NCBI RefSeq assembly: GCF_050586345.1
Contig: NZ_JBOCEF010000023.1
Location: 3,469-67,468, forward strand
Origin: JBOCEF01 sp050586345
GTDB lineage: Bacteria > Pseudomonadota > Alphaproteobacteria > Rhodobacterales > Rhodobacteraceae
Direction of reading: 5' to 3'
DNA length: 64,000 nucleotides
This document shows, one piece after another, positions 25,841 through 33,812 of the stretch (its first letter is position 1; every line of letters starts with the position of its first letter). The position numbers and the translations under genes are program-made. A model generated the notes under the pieces. It was not told where the DNA came from and did not search any database. It worked only from the letters and a program-made list of their open reading frames with translations.

Positions 25841-26905
25841 TTACGCCGCCGCGGGGGCCATGGAGCGTTCGAGCATCCCGAACAGGTCGCGCGGATCGTC
25901 GGGATCGGCGAGCATGTCGAGGGGCTGGGCCACGCGGTAGGCCTCGATCTTGGCCTTCACGTAGCGCAGGGCGCTGAAATCCTCGATCGCGAAGCCGACG
26001 CTGTCGAAGAGGGTGATCTGGCGCGCGTCCCGGCGGCCCGTCGCCTCGCCGCGCATGACCTTCCACAGCTCGGTATAGGGGTGGTCGAGCGGCATCTGCT
26101 GCAGCTCTCCCTCCACCCGGGTCTGCTCGGGGTATTCCACGAACATGTCGGCGCGGCGGACGATGTCGGGGTGGAGTTCCGTCTTGCCCGGGCAGTCGCC
26201 GCCGATGGCGTTGATGTGGACCCCGGCGCCGACCATGTTGTCGGTCAGGATCGTCGCGTTCTTCTTGTCGGCGGTGCAGGTGGTGATGACATGGGCGCCC
26301 TCGACCGCCGCCTGCGCGCTGTCGCAGGCGGTGACGTCGAAGCCGCGGGCGGAGAGGTTGCGCATGGCCTTCTCGGTCGCCTTCGGGTCGATGTCGTAGA
26401 GGCGCAAGGTGTTGATTCCGCAGAGCGCGCGGAAGGCGAGGGCCTGGAATTCGCACTGCGCGCCATTGCCGATCAGCGCCATGACCGAGGCGTCCTTGGG
26501 CGCGAGATACTTGCCGACAAGGGCCGAGGTCGCGGCGGTGCGCAGCGCGGTCAGCAGGGTCATCTCGGTCAGCAGCGCCGGGTAGCCGGTGGCGACCGAG
26601 GAGAGGACGCCGAAGGCGGTGACGGTCTGGAAGCCGTCCTTCGTGTTCTTCGGGTGGCCGTTGACGTATTTGAACCCGTAGCTTTCGGCATCCGCGGTGG
26701 GCATCAGCTCGATCACGCCGTCCTGCGAATGGGAGGCGATGCGCGGGGTCTTGTCGAATTCGGGCCAGCGGCGGAAGTCATCCTCGATGAAACCGGCGAG
26801 CTCGGCCATGAACTGTTCCGGTCCCACCTGCGCCACGAGGCGCATCATCGCGTCGACCGACACGAAGGGGACATAGGCGAGGGCGGAGGGGTCGGGGCGG
26901 TGCAT
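25841..26905 (-). CDS. ocd: Ornithine cyclodeaminase
   Basis: A 354-residue OCD/mu-crystallin family enzyme converting L-ornithine to L-proline and ammonia with bound NAD. It shows the substrate region GVIELMPTADAESYGFKYVN near residue 65, the Rossmann motif LIGNGAQCEFQALAF near 145, TTCTADKKNATIL and the conserved HINAIGGDCPGKTEL with the catalytic Asp. ATG 26905 has AAGGAGA at seven bases. It follows the arginase gene by 62 bases on the same strand, so arginine would go to ornithine and then to proline. The closest alternative is a lysine or other amino acid cyclodeaminase. Confidence 0.9.
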   Translation of the reverse strand: MHRPDPSALAYVPFVSVDAMMRLVAQVGPEQFMAELAGFIEDDFRRWPEFDKTPRIASHSQDGVIELMPTADAESYGFKYVNGHPKNTKDGFQTVTAFGVLSSVATGYPALLTEMTLLTALRTAATSALVGKYLAPKDASVMALIGNGAQCEFQALAFRALCGINTLRLYDIDPKATEKAMRNLSARGFDVTACDSAQAAVEGAHVITTCTADKKNATILTDNMVGAGVHINAIGGDCPGKTELHPDIVRRADMFVEYPEQTRVEGELQQMPLDHPYTELWKVMRGEATGRRDARQITLFDSVGFAIEDFSALRYVKAKIEAYRVAQPLDMLADPDDPRDLFGMLERSMAPAAA

Positions 26906-26937
26906 CTCTGGTCTCCTTGGTTTCAGGCGGTCTGGGG

Positions 26938-26980
26938 TCAGGCGGCCCGGATTCAGGCGGCCCGGATTCAGGCGGATCGG
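26938..26980. repeat. 15-bp tandem repeat over the arginase stop codon
   Basis: TCAGGCGGCCCGGAT occurs at 26938 and 26953, and a partial copy TCAGGCGGATCGG begins at 26968, where its TCA is the arginase stop codon on the minus strand. This suggests that slippage has duplicated the end of the gene into the 62-base gap before ocd. Confidence 0.7.
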
Positions 26981-27897
26981 CGGGTGAGGCGGTCGAGCAC
27001 GCGGCGGCCCATGAGGGAGGCCGCGAGGTCGCAGAGCAGCGAGGCGGTGGCCCCGCGGTGGTCGAGGAACGGGTTCAGCTCCACGAGGTCGAGCGAGGAG
27101 ACGAGGCCGCTGTCATGCAGCGTCTCCATGATCAGGTGCGCCTCGCGGAAGGTGGCGCCGCCGGGGACGGTGGTGCCCACGGCGGGGGCGATGGCGGGGT
27201 CGAGGAAGTCGACGTCGAGGGAGACGTGGAGCAGCCCGTTCGCGGCCTCGACCCGGGCGAGGAATTCGGAGAGCGGGGCATGCACGCCGCGTTCGTCGAT
27301 GGCGCGCATGTCGTGGACGGTGAGGCCGATCTCCTCGATCAGCGCCTCTTCCGCCGGATCGACGGAGCGGATGCCCATCATGCAGACATTGGCCGGGTCG
27401 ACGGCGGCGGGGAGGGGCGGGAAGGCCTCGAGCCCCGCGCGGCCGGTGAAATAGGCGACCGGGCAGCCGTGCAGATTGCCCGAGGTGGTGGTCCCGAGGG
27501 TGTGCAGGTCCGGGTGGGCGTCGAGCCACAGGACGAAGAGCGGGCGGCCAAGCTCCGCCGCGCGGCGGGCCACGCCCGGCACGGTGCCGGCGGACATGGA
27601 GTGATCGCCGCCGAGGAAGATCGGCAGCTCGAAGCGCGTGGCGGCGTCATGGGCGGCGTGCTGGAGGGTCTCGATCCAGGCGCGGGTTTCCGCGAGGTGG
27701 TGGATGGCGGCGTTGGCGTGGGGCAGGGGCTCCTGCGGCGGGATGGAGAGGTCGCCGAGATCGGCGACGGCGTGCCCGAGCCCGCGCAGGGCCGGGACGA
27801 TCCCGGCGGTGCGCAGGGCGGCGGGGCCCATCAGGCAGCCGGGCTGGGAGGCGCCCGTCTCGATCGGGGCGCCGAGGATGGAGAGGGAGCGGGGCAT
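26968..27897 (-). CDS. rocF: Arginase
   Basis: A 309-residue ureohydrolase with all manganese ligands: GGDHS near residue 100, DAHPDLHT near 125 (DAHxD) and SLDVDFLDP near 230 (SxDxDxxDP). NLHGCPVAYFTG favours arginase over agmatinase. It hydrolyses arginine to ornithine and urea. ATG 27897 has AGGAGG at seven bases. It is the first gene of the arginase-ocd operon and is divergent from an AsnC-type regulator with TTGCGCA repeats between them, so arginine-responsive control is likely. Confidence 0.93.
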   Translation of the reverse strand: MPRSLSILGAPIETGASQPGCLMGPAALRTAGIVPALRGLGHAVADLGDLSIPPQEPLPHANAAIHHLAETRAWIETLQHAAHDAATRFELPIFLGGDHSMSAGTVPGVARRAAELGRPLFVLWLDAHPDLHTLGTTTSGNLHGCPVAYFTGRAGLEAFPPLPAAVDPANVCMMGIRSVDPAEEALIEEIGLTVHDMRAIDERGVHAPLSEFLARVEAANGLLHVSLDVDFLDPAIAPAVGTTVPGGATFREAHLIMETLHDSGLVSSLDLVELNPFLDHRGATASLLCDLAASLMGRRVLDRLTRRSA

Positions 27898-27990
27898 GGC
27901 GCGCCTCCTGCAAATCTGGCGTTTCGGGATGGCCCTTGGGCCGTGTTGCAGGCAGGATAGCGGCGGGGATTGGCGATTCCGCGGGGTGAT

Positions 27991-28027
27991 TTGCGCAGTC
28001 CGCAGGGAATATTGCGCGGATTGCGCA
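27991..28027. promoter_or_regulatory. TTGCGC repeats between arginase and AsnC-type genes
   Basis: TTGCGCA at 27991, TTGCGCG at 28012 and TTGCGCA at 28021 lie in the 151-base divergent gap. The second and third are nine bases apart and the first is 21 bases from the second. Repeated half-sites are usual for Lrp/AsnC octamers that wrap DNA. Confidence 0.5.
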
Positions 28028-28048
28028 AGGCTACAGGTGATTTGACCA

Positions 28049-28474
28049 ATGGCAGTGCTGGACGAGACCGACCGGGCGATCATCGCGGCGCTGCGCGGGG
28101 ATGCGCGGATGTCGGTGACCGAGCTTGCGGGCGTGGTGGGGGTGTCGCGCACCACCGCGGCGACGCGGCTGGAGGCCTTGGTGGAGGCCGGGCGCATCCG
28201 GCGCTTCACCATCGAGACCGACACGGATGTAGAGGGCGAGGTGCGCGCGATCACCATGATCGAGCTGCAGGGCAGCATGTCCCGCGCCGTGGTCCGGGCC
28301 TTGCGCAAGCTGCCCGAGGTCTACACGCTGTGGTCCACCAACGGGGCCTGGGACCTGGTGGTGGAGATCCGCTGCGACAGCCTGGTGAGCTTCGACCGGG
28401 CGCTGCGCGAGATCCGGGAGATCAAGGGCGTGGCGAACAGCGAAAGCTCGCTGCTGCTGGCGCATGTCGGGTGA
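28049..28474 (+). CDS. Lrp/AsnC-family regulator
   Basis: A 141-residue protein with an N-terminal HTH (LDETDRAIIAALRGDARMSV, then TELAGVVGVSRTTAATRLEA) and a C-terminal RAM ligand domain (AITMIELQGSMSRAVVRALR, YTLWSTNGAWDLVVEIRC). Length and order are normal. It is divergent from arginase-ocd, so it probably activates or represses that operon in response to arginine or ornithine. The ribosome site is weak (TTTGACC region). Confidence 0.92.
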   Translation: MAVLDETDRAIIAALRGDARMSVTELAGVVGVSRTTAATRLEALVEAGRIRRFTIETDTDVEGEVRAITMIELQGSMSRAVVRALRKLPEVYTLWSTNGAWDLVVEIRCDSLVSFDRALREIREIKGVANSESSLLLAHVG

Positions 28475-28549
28475 GCGGCGTCGTTGATCGCGGAGGCGTC
28501 TTCACGTAGCGTTCACGGTATCGTAATGAAACCATCTGGGGACTTCACC

Positions 28550-29158
28550 ATGCCGATGTTCAAGCCCGCGCTGCTCGCGGCCGCCTTCGCCCTCGCGCTT
28601 CCCGCCGCGGCGGGGGCCATCACCCTCGACTTCGAATCCGACGTGGGCGGGGGCAAGGCCAACGGCTTCTCCTCGGTCGACAGCGCGCTGCTGAGCTTCA
28701 CCGACTCGGTCGGCGCCAACCTGAGCGTCTCGAACTATGGCGTGCAGGGGGACGGGCAGTCGCTGGGCGTTCACGGGGACAGCGACCTGTCGCAGCTGCT
28801 GATGAGCTTCACCGGCTTCGCGGCGTCGCTGTCGCTCGATTTCGGCAATGACGATTCGTGCTGTTCGTCGGCGGGGGACCTCGCGTGGCTGATCGGCTAT
28901 TCGGGCGGCTCCGAGGTGGCGGCGAGCTCGGTGGTGATGAACCGCGACGACGTGATGAACCAGGGCATCTCGATCTCGGGCGTGTTCGACAGCGCGGTGT
29001 TCTACTATGGCGACGCGTCGCGCAACGTGATCGCGCTGACCGAGATCGTGGACAACATCACCTTCGAGATGGCCGTGTCGGACGTGCCGGTTCCGGCCGC
29101 GGGGCTGCTGCTGCTGGGCGGCATCGGCGCGCTGGCGGGGCTGCGCCGCCGGGGCTGA
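28550..29158 (+). CDS. VPLPA-CTERM exported protein
   Basis: A 202-residue secreted protein. A signal peptide (MFKPALLAAAFALALPAAAG) starts it; the mature part is beta-rich and Ser/Asp-rich with a CC pair (NDDSCCSSAG). The C-terminus VPVPAAGLLLLGGIGALAG followed by LRRRG is the VPLPA-CTERM sorting signal: motif, hydrophobic helix and basic tail, recognised by an exosortase-type enzyme. GGGGAC precedes ATG 28550. No exosortase is in the window. It is likely surface-displayed or released. A strong terminator lies directly behind it. Confidence 0.85.
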   Translation: MPMFKPALLAAAFALALPAAAGAITLDFESDVGGGKANGFSSVDSALLSFTDSVGANLSVSNYGVQGDGQSLGVHGDSDLSQLLMSFTGFAASLSLDFGNDDSCCSSAGDLAWLIGYSGGSEVAASSVVMNRDDVMNQGISISGVFDSAVFYYGDASRNVIALTEIVDNITFEMAVSDVPVPAAGLLLLGGIGALAGLRRRG

Positions 29159-29177
29159 GGCGAAGGCCGGAATGAAG

Positions 29178-29216
29178 AAGGGCGCGCGCCGGGTCCCGGC
29201 GCGCGCCCTTTTGTCT
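29178..29216 (+). terminator. Rho-independent terminator
   Basis: AAGGGCGCGCGCCGGG (29178-29193) pairs perfectly with CCCGGCGCGCGCCCTT (29195-29210), and TTTGTCTT follows. It ends the VPLPA-CTERM gene, and on the other strand it could also end the TRAP operon, whose last gene stops at 29234. Confidence 0.9.
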
Positions 29217-29233
29217 TGCCGCTGCGAGGGGCC

Positions 29234-30625
29234 CTAGCCCCCGATCAGCCGCGGGACGATCAGCGTCAGCCCGGGCAGGGCGAGCAGCACCCCGACGCGC
29301 ACCACCTCGGCCCCGAGGAAGGGCATCACCCCGCGGAAGACCGTCGACATCTTCGTGTCGCTCGCCAGCGAGGAGATGATGAACACGTTCAGCCCCACCG
29401 GCGGCGTGATGAGGCCGAGCTCGACCACGATCAGCGCGAGGATGCCGAACCAGATCTTCAGGTCCTCGTTGTCGAGGCCGAAGGCGGCGGTGTCGGCGGT
29501 GACGTAATCGCCGCCGTTGAGCGCGATCAGGGTGGGCCAGAAGAAGGGGACGACCACGAGGATCATCGCCAGGCTCTCCATGAAGCAGCCGAGGATGACG
29601 AAGGCGATGAGCATGATGACCAGCACCAGCATCGGGTCGAGGCCGCTGGAGAGCGCCCAGTCCGAGAGCGCCTGGGGCAGGCCGGTGCGGGTGAAGAAGC
29701 CCTTGAGGACCTCGGCGCCGAACAGGATGAGATAGATCATGCCCGCGGTGGTGGCGGTGGCCCGGAGGGCGCGCAGCAGGCCGTCCCAGCCCAGCCCCTC
29801 GCCCGTGCGGGCCTTGAGGATGAAGCCGTAGACCGCGATCACGAACACGCCGATGGAGGCCGCCGGGGTCGGGGTGAAGAGGCCGAAGCCGAGGCCGAGG
29901 ATGATGGCGCCGAAGATGCCGATGACGGGCAGCAGGCGGCGGATGGCGACGCGGCGGGCCTCCGGCTCCATCGGGCGCGGCTCGGGCGCGAGGGAGGGGT
30001 TGATGCGGACCTGGAGGGCGATGACGGCGATGAAGCCGAGCACCGCCATCAGCCCCGGCAGCACCGCGGCCTGGAACATCTTGAGGATCGAGCCCTCGAC
30101 GATGATCGCGTAGATCACCAGCGCGACGGAGGGCGGGATGAGGATGCCGAGCGTGCCGCCCGCGGCGAGCGCGCCGGCGGCGAGGCGGGGGGCGTAGCCG
30201 AGGGCCCGCAGCTCGGGCAGGGCCACCTTGCCCATGGTGGCGGCGGTGGCCAGCGACGATCCGCAGACCGCGCCGAAGCCGCCGCAGGCCGCGACGGCGG
30301 CCATGGCGACGCCGCCGCGCAGGCGCGAGAGCAGCGCCTCGAGCCCCTTGAACAGGTCCGAGGAGAGCCGCGCCTCGGCCGCGATATAGCCCATCAGGAC
30401 GAAGAGCGGCACGACCGAGAGGTCGTAATTGGCCACGTTCTCCCACAAGAGCGTCTTGAACTGCTTGATGTAGGGCACGAAGCGCACGAAGCGCACGGCC
30501 TCGGACAGCGCGTAGGTGCCGCCGATGCCGACCAGGATCATGGCGATGCCGACGGGCATGCGCAGGATCAGCAGGCCGAACAGGATGGCGAGGCCGAGCA
30601 CGCCGATGGTTATGGGATCAGGCAT
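29234..30625 (-). CDS. TRAP transporter large permease (DctM family), system 1
   Basis: A 463-residue membrane protein with about 12-13 hydrophobic helices. Family marks include LRMPVGIAMILVG near the N-terminus, SVVPLFVLMGYIA, GGFGAVCGSSLATAATMG near residue 120, GGTLGILIPPSVALVIYAI near 155 and the second-half repeat ELGLITPPVGLNVFIISSLA. It moves a carboxylate-type solute using a Na+ or H+ gradient with the small permease and the binding protein. Its start overlaps the small-permease stop by eight bases. Confidence 0.95.
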   Translation of the reverse strand: MPDPITIGVLGLAILFGLLILRMPVGIAMILVGIGGTYALSEAVRFVRFVPYIKQFKTLLWENVANYDLSVVPLFVLMGYIAAEARLSSDLFKGLEALLSRLRGGVAMAAVAACGGFGAVCGSSLATAATMGKVALPELRALGYAPRLAAGALAAGGTLGILIPPSVALVIYAIIVEGSILKMFQAAVLPGLMAVLGFIAVIALQVRINPSLAPEPRPMEPEARRVAIRRLLPVIGIFGAIILGLGFGLFTPTPAASIGVFVIAVYGFILKARTGEGLGWDGLLRALRATATTAGMIYLILFGAEVLKGFFTRTGLPQALSDWALSSGLDPMLVLVIMLIAFVILGCFMESLAMILVVVPFFWPTLIALNGGDYVTADTAAFGLDNEDLKIWFGILALIVVELGLITPPVGLNVFIISSLASDTKMSTVFRGVMPFLGAEVVRVGVLLALPGLTLIVPRLIGG

Positions 30626-31118
30626 GGGAGCGGACCTCTCCGAAGATCTGCGCCAGCGCGACGGCGCCCCAGAGGGCCATGGCGGCGATGCCGGGGATGT
30701 AGAAGGGCCAGACGGGCCAGCCGAGCACCGCGGTGACGGCGTCGTCGGCGCGGGTCTCGAGCATCCCCTCGACCATCCACCAGGCGAGGAACAGGGCGAT
30801 GCCGCAGGTGGCGAGCAGCCAGAGCCGGTCGAACGCGGTCTGCACGATGCGCGGCAGGCGGTCCATGAACAGCTCCACCGACACGTGGCCGCGATTGGCC
30901 TGGCAGAAGGGGAAGAACATCAGCGCGGCGCCGGAGATGGCGAGCTGGACGAAGTCCTCGTAGCCGGGCAGGCCGGCGACGTCGGCGCCGAACATCCCCG
31001 CGACGCGGTCGAGGATGAAGGCGCTGGTATTGGTCGTCGTCACGGCGACGATCACGAACAGGATGGCGCCGCCGAGAAGCGCGAACAGGTCGGCGGCGCG
31101 CCACAGGATGGCCCTCAC
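30618..31118 (-). CDS. TRAP transporter small permease (DctQ family), system 1
   Basis: About 166 residues with four membrane helices and the DctQ features GYEDFVQLAISGAALMFFPF and RGHVSVELFMDRLP. I prefer the GTG at 31118 because GGAGGGAAA lies directly upstream of it; an ATG at 31142 would add eight residues (MHATPEGK) but has no ribosome site. It couples the binding protein to the large permease. It overlaps the DctM start by eight bases. Confidence 0.88.
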   Translation of the reverse strand: MRAILWRAADLFALLGGAILFVIVAVTTTNTSAFILDRVAGMFGADVAGLPGYEDFVQLAISGAALMFFPFCQANRGHVSVELFMDRLPRIVQTAFDRLWLLATCGIALFLAWWMVEGMLETRADDAVTAVLGWPVWPFYIPGIAAMALWGAVALAQIFGEVRSHA

Positions 31119-31151
31119 CTTTCCCTCCGGGGTTGCATGCATCGGGAACGG

Positions 31152-31177
31152 GCGCGGGGGCCCGAAGGCCCCCGCGC
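31152..31177. promoter_or_regulatory. Stem-loop between binding protein and small permease genes
   Basis: GCGCGGGGGCC (31152-31162) pairs with GGCCCCCGCGC (31167-31177) around a CGAA loop. There is no T run. Such hairpins in TRAP operons usually stabilise the binding-protein mRNA or reduce readthrough, giving more binding protein than permease. Confidence 0.6.
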
Positions 31178-31217
31178 GGATCGTCGGCGCGCTGGTTCGA
31201 TCAGCGCGGGGGGCGGA

Positions 31218-32252
31218 TCAACGCGCCGCGGCGGCGGCGGCGATCGCGGCGCGGGCCTTTTCGACCAGCCCGGCGCCGTCGATGCCCTTGGCGGTCACTT
31301 CGTCGATCCAGCGCTGGACGACGGCCTCGTTCGCGGCGTTGAACTTGGCGGCCTCTTCCTCGGGCAGGATGATGGTCTCGACCCCGGCGGCCGAGAGCGC
31401 GTTGACGCCGCTGTCCTCGAAGCCTTCCCACATGGCGCCGATCTCGGCCGAGACGTTGACGCCGGCATTGGCGTCGATCACGGCCTTGAGGTCGTCGGGC
31501 AGCCCCTCGTAGACGTCCTTGTTCATGGCGAGCATGAACACGGCGGCGCCGAAGCGGTCGCCGCCCGGCAGCTCGGTCACGTATTTGTCGAGCTCCTGCA
31601 GCTTCAGCGCGGGCACGATTTCATAGGTGGTCAGCGCGCCGTCGACGACGCCCTTGGACATCGCCTCGGGGAGGGCGGGGACGGGCAGGCCGACCGGCTC
31701 GGCGCCCATCGCCTCGATCACCCACGCGCCGGTGCGGCCGGGGGTGCGCAGCTTGAGGCCGGCGGCGTCCTCGAAGGTCCGCACGGGCTTGGTCCCGGAA
31801 TGGATAAGGTTGCCGTCATGGGTGTGCAGGAACAGCACCTTCACGTCCGAGAAATCCTCGGCCAGCAGGTCGAGCGAGGCGTTGAGCGCGACGGTGGTGT
31901 CGGTGGCGGAGCCGGCATGGACCAGCGGCAGTTCGAACACCTCGGTGCGCGGGAACACGCCGGGGGTGTAGCCGAGCAGGGTCCAGACGATGTCGGCGGC
32001 GCCGTCGCGCACCTGGCCGTAAAGCTCGCCGGGTTTGCCGCCCATGGCCATGGCGGGGGCGATCTCGATGGCGATGCGGCCGTCGGACTGCTCGGCGATG
32101 CGGTCGGCCCAGGGCTGCAGCATCACCTTGTGGGCGTTGGCGACGGGGGGCAGGAAGTGGTGCATGAGCAGCGTCACCTCCTGCGCCGCGGCGGCGCCGG
32201 CGGAGAGGGCGAGGATGGCGGTCGCGCCGAGCATACGGGACAGTTTGGTCAT
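31218..32252 (-). CDS. TRAP transporter substrate-binding protein (DctP family), system 1
   Basis: A 344-residue periplasmic protein with a signal peptide (LSRMLGATAILALSAGAAAA). It has DctP features: WADRIAEQSDGRIAIEIAPA near residue 50, the conserved Arg segment GLKLRTPGRTGAWVIEAMGA near 150 that binds the substrate carboxylate, and GVVDGALTTYEIVPALKLQE. The substrate is not known. ATG 32252 has GGGAGGAG at four bases. It is the first gene of the operon, with a palindromic GTATG-CATAC site about 90 bases upstream. Confidence 0.93.
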   Translation of the reverse strand: MTKLSRMLGATAILALSAGAAAAQEVTLLMHHFLPPVANAHKVMLQPWADRIAEQSDGRIAIEIAPAMAMGGKPGELYGQVRDGAADIVWTLLGYTPGVFPRTEVFELPLVHAGSATDTTVALNASLDLLAEDFSDVKVLFLHTHDGNLIHSGTKPVRTFEDAAGLKLRTPGRTGAWVIEAMGAEPVGLPVPALPEAMSKGVVDGALTTYEIVPALKLQELDKYVTELPGGDRFGAAVFMLAMNKDVYEGLPDDLKAVIDANAGVNVSAEIGAMWEGFEDSGVNALSAAGVETIILPEEEAAKFNAANEAVVQRWIDEVTAKGIDGAGLVEKARAAIAAAAAAR

Positions 32253-32340
32253 GTGCTCCTCCCAAGAAGCGTCGCCGCTGGGGGCGATTGAGGTCGGCAG
32301 CATCCTATGCATGCGCATTGTCGCATGGTCAATAAAAAAG

Positions 32341-32354
32341 GTATGTATGCATAC
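32341..32354. promoter_or_regulatory. Palindromic operator candidate for TRAP operon 1
   Basis: GTATG-TATG-CATAC contains the perfect palindrome GTATGCATAC at 32345-32354. It lies in an AT-rich patch (32325-32400) about 90 bases before the binding-protein gene. GntR/FCD regulators often bind such GTAT...ATAC sites. No GntR gene is adjacent. Confidence 0.4.
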
Positions 32355-32396
32355 TGTTTTGTTTGGAACATTGTTTTCAATGGGTTTGAAGGTTTT

Positions 32397-32762
32397 TCAA
32401 GAGGTTGCGGCGCGGCGGAGCGTGGCGCGCTCGGCCCGGTCGAGGCGGGCGAGGGCGGTTTCGGGGGACTCGCCGGCCGCGCGCGCCCGGCGCCAGATCC
32501 GCAGGCACGAGACGGGGGACCAGGGCAGCACGGCGGCGCGCATCCAGGCGCGCAGGGCCGGGGGCGCGGCGTCATAGGCGGCCATCGGGTCGCCCCGGCG
32601 GCGGCGCGGCCGGGGGCCGTCGCCGAGATTGCGCAGGCGGGATCGCGCGGGGCCGGGGGCCGAGGCCCGCCCCAGGGCTGGTCCCGGGGCTGGTCCCGGG
32701 GCAGGTGCGGGTGCAGGTGCTGGGGCAGGTGCGCAGACCGGGGCGGGGGCGCGGGCAGGCAT
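32397..32762 (-). CDS. DUF6525-like small protein
   Basis: A 121-residue protein. Residues 1-40 are a repetitive Ala-Pro/Gly-Pro leader encoded by GGTGCA-type repeats. The rest is a compact conserved-looking domain: LRNLGDGPRPRRRRGDPMAA, YDAAPPALRAWMRAA, LPWSPVSCLRIWRRA, ETALARLDRAERATL. I recall this pattern from a Rhodobacterales domain of unknown function (DUF6525), which is not certain. ATG 32762 has AAGGA at eight bases. A perfect palindrome resembling a Zur box lies 36 bases upstream, so expression may respond to zinc. Confidence 0.65.
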   Translation of the reverse strand: MPARAPAPVCAPAPAPAPAPAPGPAPGPALGRASAPGPARSRLRNLGDGPRPRRRRGDPMAAYDAAPPALRAWMRAAVLPWSPVSCLRIWRRARAAGESPETALARLDRAERATLRRAATS

Positions 32763-32797
32763 GGCGGCGTCCTTGCTGGAGAAAGCTCGCCGGGTTT

Positions 32798-32815
32798 GTA
32801 ATGTTATAACATTAC
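32798..32815. promoter_or_regulatory. Zur-box-like palindrome
   Basis: GTAATGTTATAACATTAC is a perfect 18-base palindrome in otherwise GC-rich DNA. The core ATGTTATAACAT equals that of zinc-uptake-regulator boxes described for alphaproteobacteria. It lies 36 bases before the DUF6525-like ATG and about 70 bases behind the MetE-like stop. Confidence 0.6.
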
Positions 32816-32822
32816 GCAAGGC

Positions 32823-32851
32823 AAGGGGCGGCCCGCCCGGGGCCGCCCCTT
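32823..32851. terminator. GC hairpin behind the MetE-like gene
   Basis: AAGGGGCGGCC (32823-32833) pairs with GGCCGCCCCTT (32841-32851) around a seven-base loop. On the minus strand it follows the MetE-like stop by about 33 bases. No long U run follows, so termination may be partial. Confidence 0.55.
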
Positions 32852-32883
32852 CCTGTCGTGCAATGCGGGCCGGGCGGGGCCGG

Positions 32884-33714
32884 TCAGACCCGCGCCGCCG
32901 CGGCGCCCGCAAGGCGGGGCAGGGCGGCGTGGTCGCGCAGGGCCCGGGCGCAGGCGTTCTCGGCCAGGGCGGCCTGCCAGGCGGCCTCGCCCTCGGCGGC
33001 GATGAGGGCGGCGAGGGCGATCTCCTCCTCCTTCTTCGCGCGGCAGGCGATCCAGGGACGCTCCGGGTCCTCGGTCGCGGCGCGCAGGGGGCGGGCGTTG
33101 GTCACCTCGATCCGCGCCGCGCCGTGGCGGCGCATGGCGACGCGGGCCCAGCGGGCGGCGGCGGCGAGGTCGGCGCGGTCCTCGGCCTGGCCGTCGATCA
33201 GCCCGAGCGAGAAGATCATGTCGACCCCGGAATCGAGCGCGTCGCGCAGCTGGCCGGGTTCGGTCACCAGGTCGAGATGCAGCCCCGCGACCGGCAGCGA
33301 CAGCGCGGTCCAGAGGTCGGGGCCCGGCGCGCCCTCGGCGCCCGAGAGGAGGATGGCGGGCCCGGCCGCGGCCAGCGCCGCATAGGCGGGTTTCAGCGCG
33401 TCGGCGAGGGGTTTGGACAGGCCGGTCCCGAGCAGCGGCTCGTGGATCTGCACCTGCGCGGCGCCCGTCTCGGCCAGGGCCGCGAGATGCGCGGTCCAGG
33501 GAGCGAGGAGATCGGCGAGGCGGGGGGCGTCCAGCGCCTCCCCCGTCTCCAGCGCCTCGGCCAGCGCCGGGCCGGGGCCGATCAGCGCCGGGCGGGCGCG
33601 CGGGAGGGCGCGGGCGAGGCCGGGCGCCAGGGGCAGCTCGGCGGGGGCCATCGCCGCGGAGGGGAGGTCGTTGGTCTCTTCGGTTCCAAACCAGGTCGTC
33701 GCGGCGGTGATCAT
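32884..33714 (-). CDS. Stand-alone MetE N-terminal-like domain protein
   Basis: 276 residues that match the N-terminal half of cobalamin-independent methionine synthase: PALIGPGPALAEALETG, then GAAQVQIHEPLLGTGLSKPL, VAGLHLDLVTEPGQLRDALD and FSLGLIDGQAEDRADLAAA. The catalytic C-terminal half with the zinc ligands is absent, and the gene is not broken: it has its own start, stop and hairpin. It may be a substrate or folate-binding partner, or work with a separate core enzyme. It is divergent from metR across a 98-base gap with a CATGAG-N15-CTCATG dyad, so it belongs to the methionine regulon. Confidence 0.75.
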   Translation of the reverse strand: MITAATTWFGTEETNDLPSAAMAPAELPLAPGLARALPRARPALIGPGPALAEALETGEALDAPRLADLLAPWTAHLAALAETGAAQVQIHEPLLGTGLSKPLADALKPAYAALAAAGPAILLSGAEGAPGPDLWTALSLPVAGLHLDLVTEPGQLRDALDSGVDMIFSLGLIDGQAEDRADLAAAARWARVAMRRHGAARIEVTNARPLRAATEDPERPWIACRAKKEEEIALAALIAAEGEAAWQAALAENACARALRDHAALPRLAGAAAARV

Positions 33715-33763
33715 CTCTCAAGCCCTCATCTTCGGTGCGAAGGGAGGTTTACCCGGGCGCGTG

Positions 33764-33790
33764 CATGAGCGAAAATGCTATGATCTCATG
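33764..33790. promoter_or_regulatory. Putative MetR operator
   Basis: CATGAG (33764-33769) and CTCATG (33785-33790) form an inverted repeat with 15 bases between, in the gap between the MetE-like gene and metR. The classical MetR half-site is TGAA; here TGAG is used. Confidence 0.45.
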
Positions 33791-33812
33791 GACCGATAAG
33801 TAAGGCTCATAC

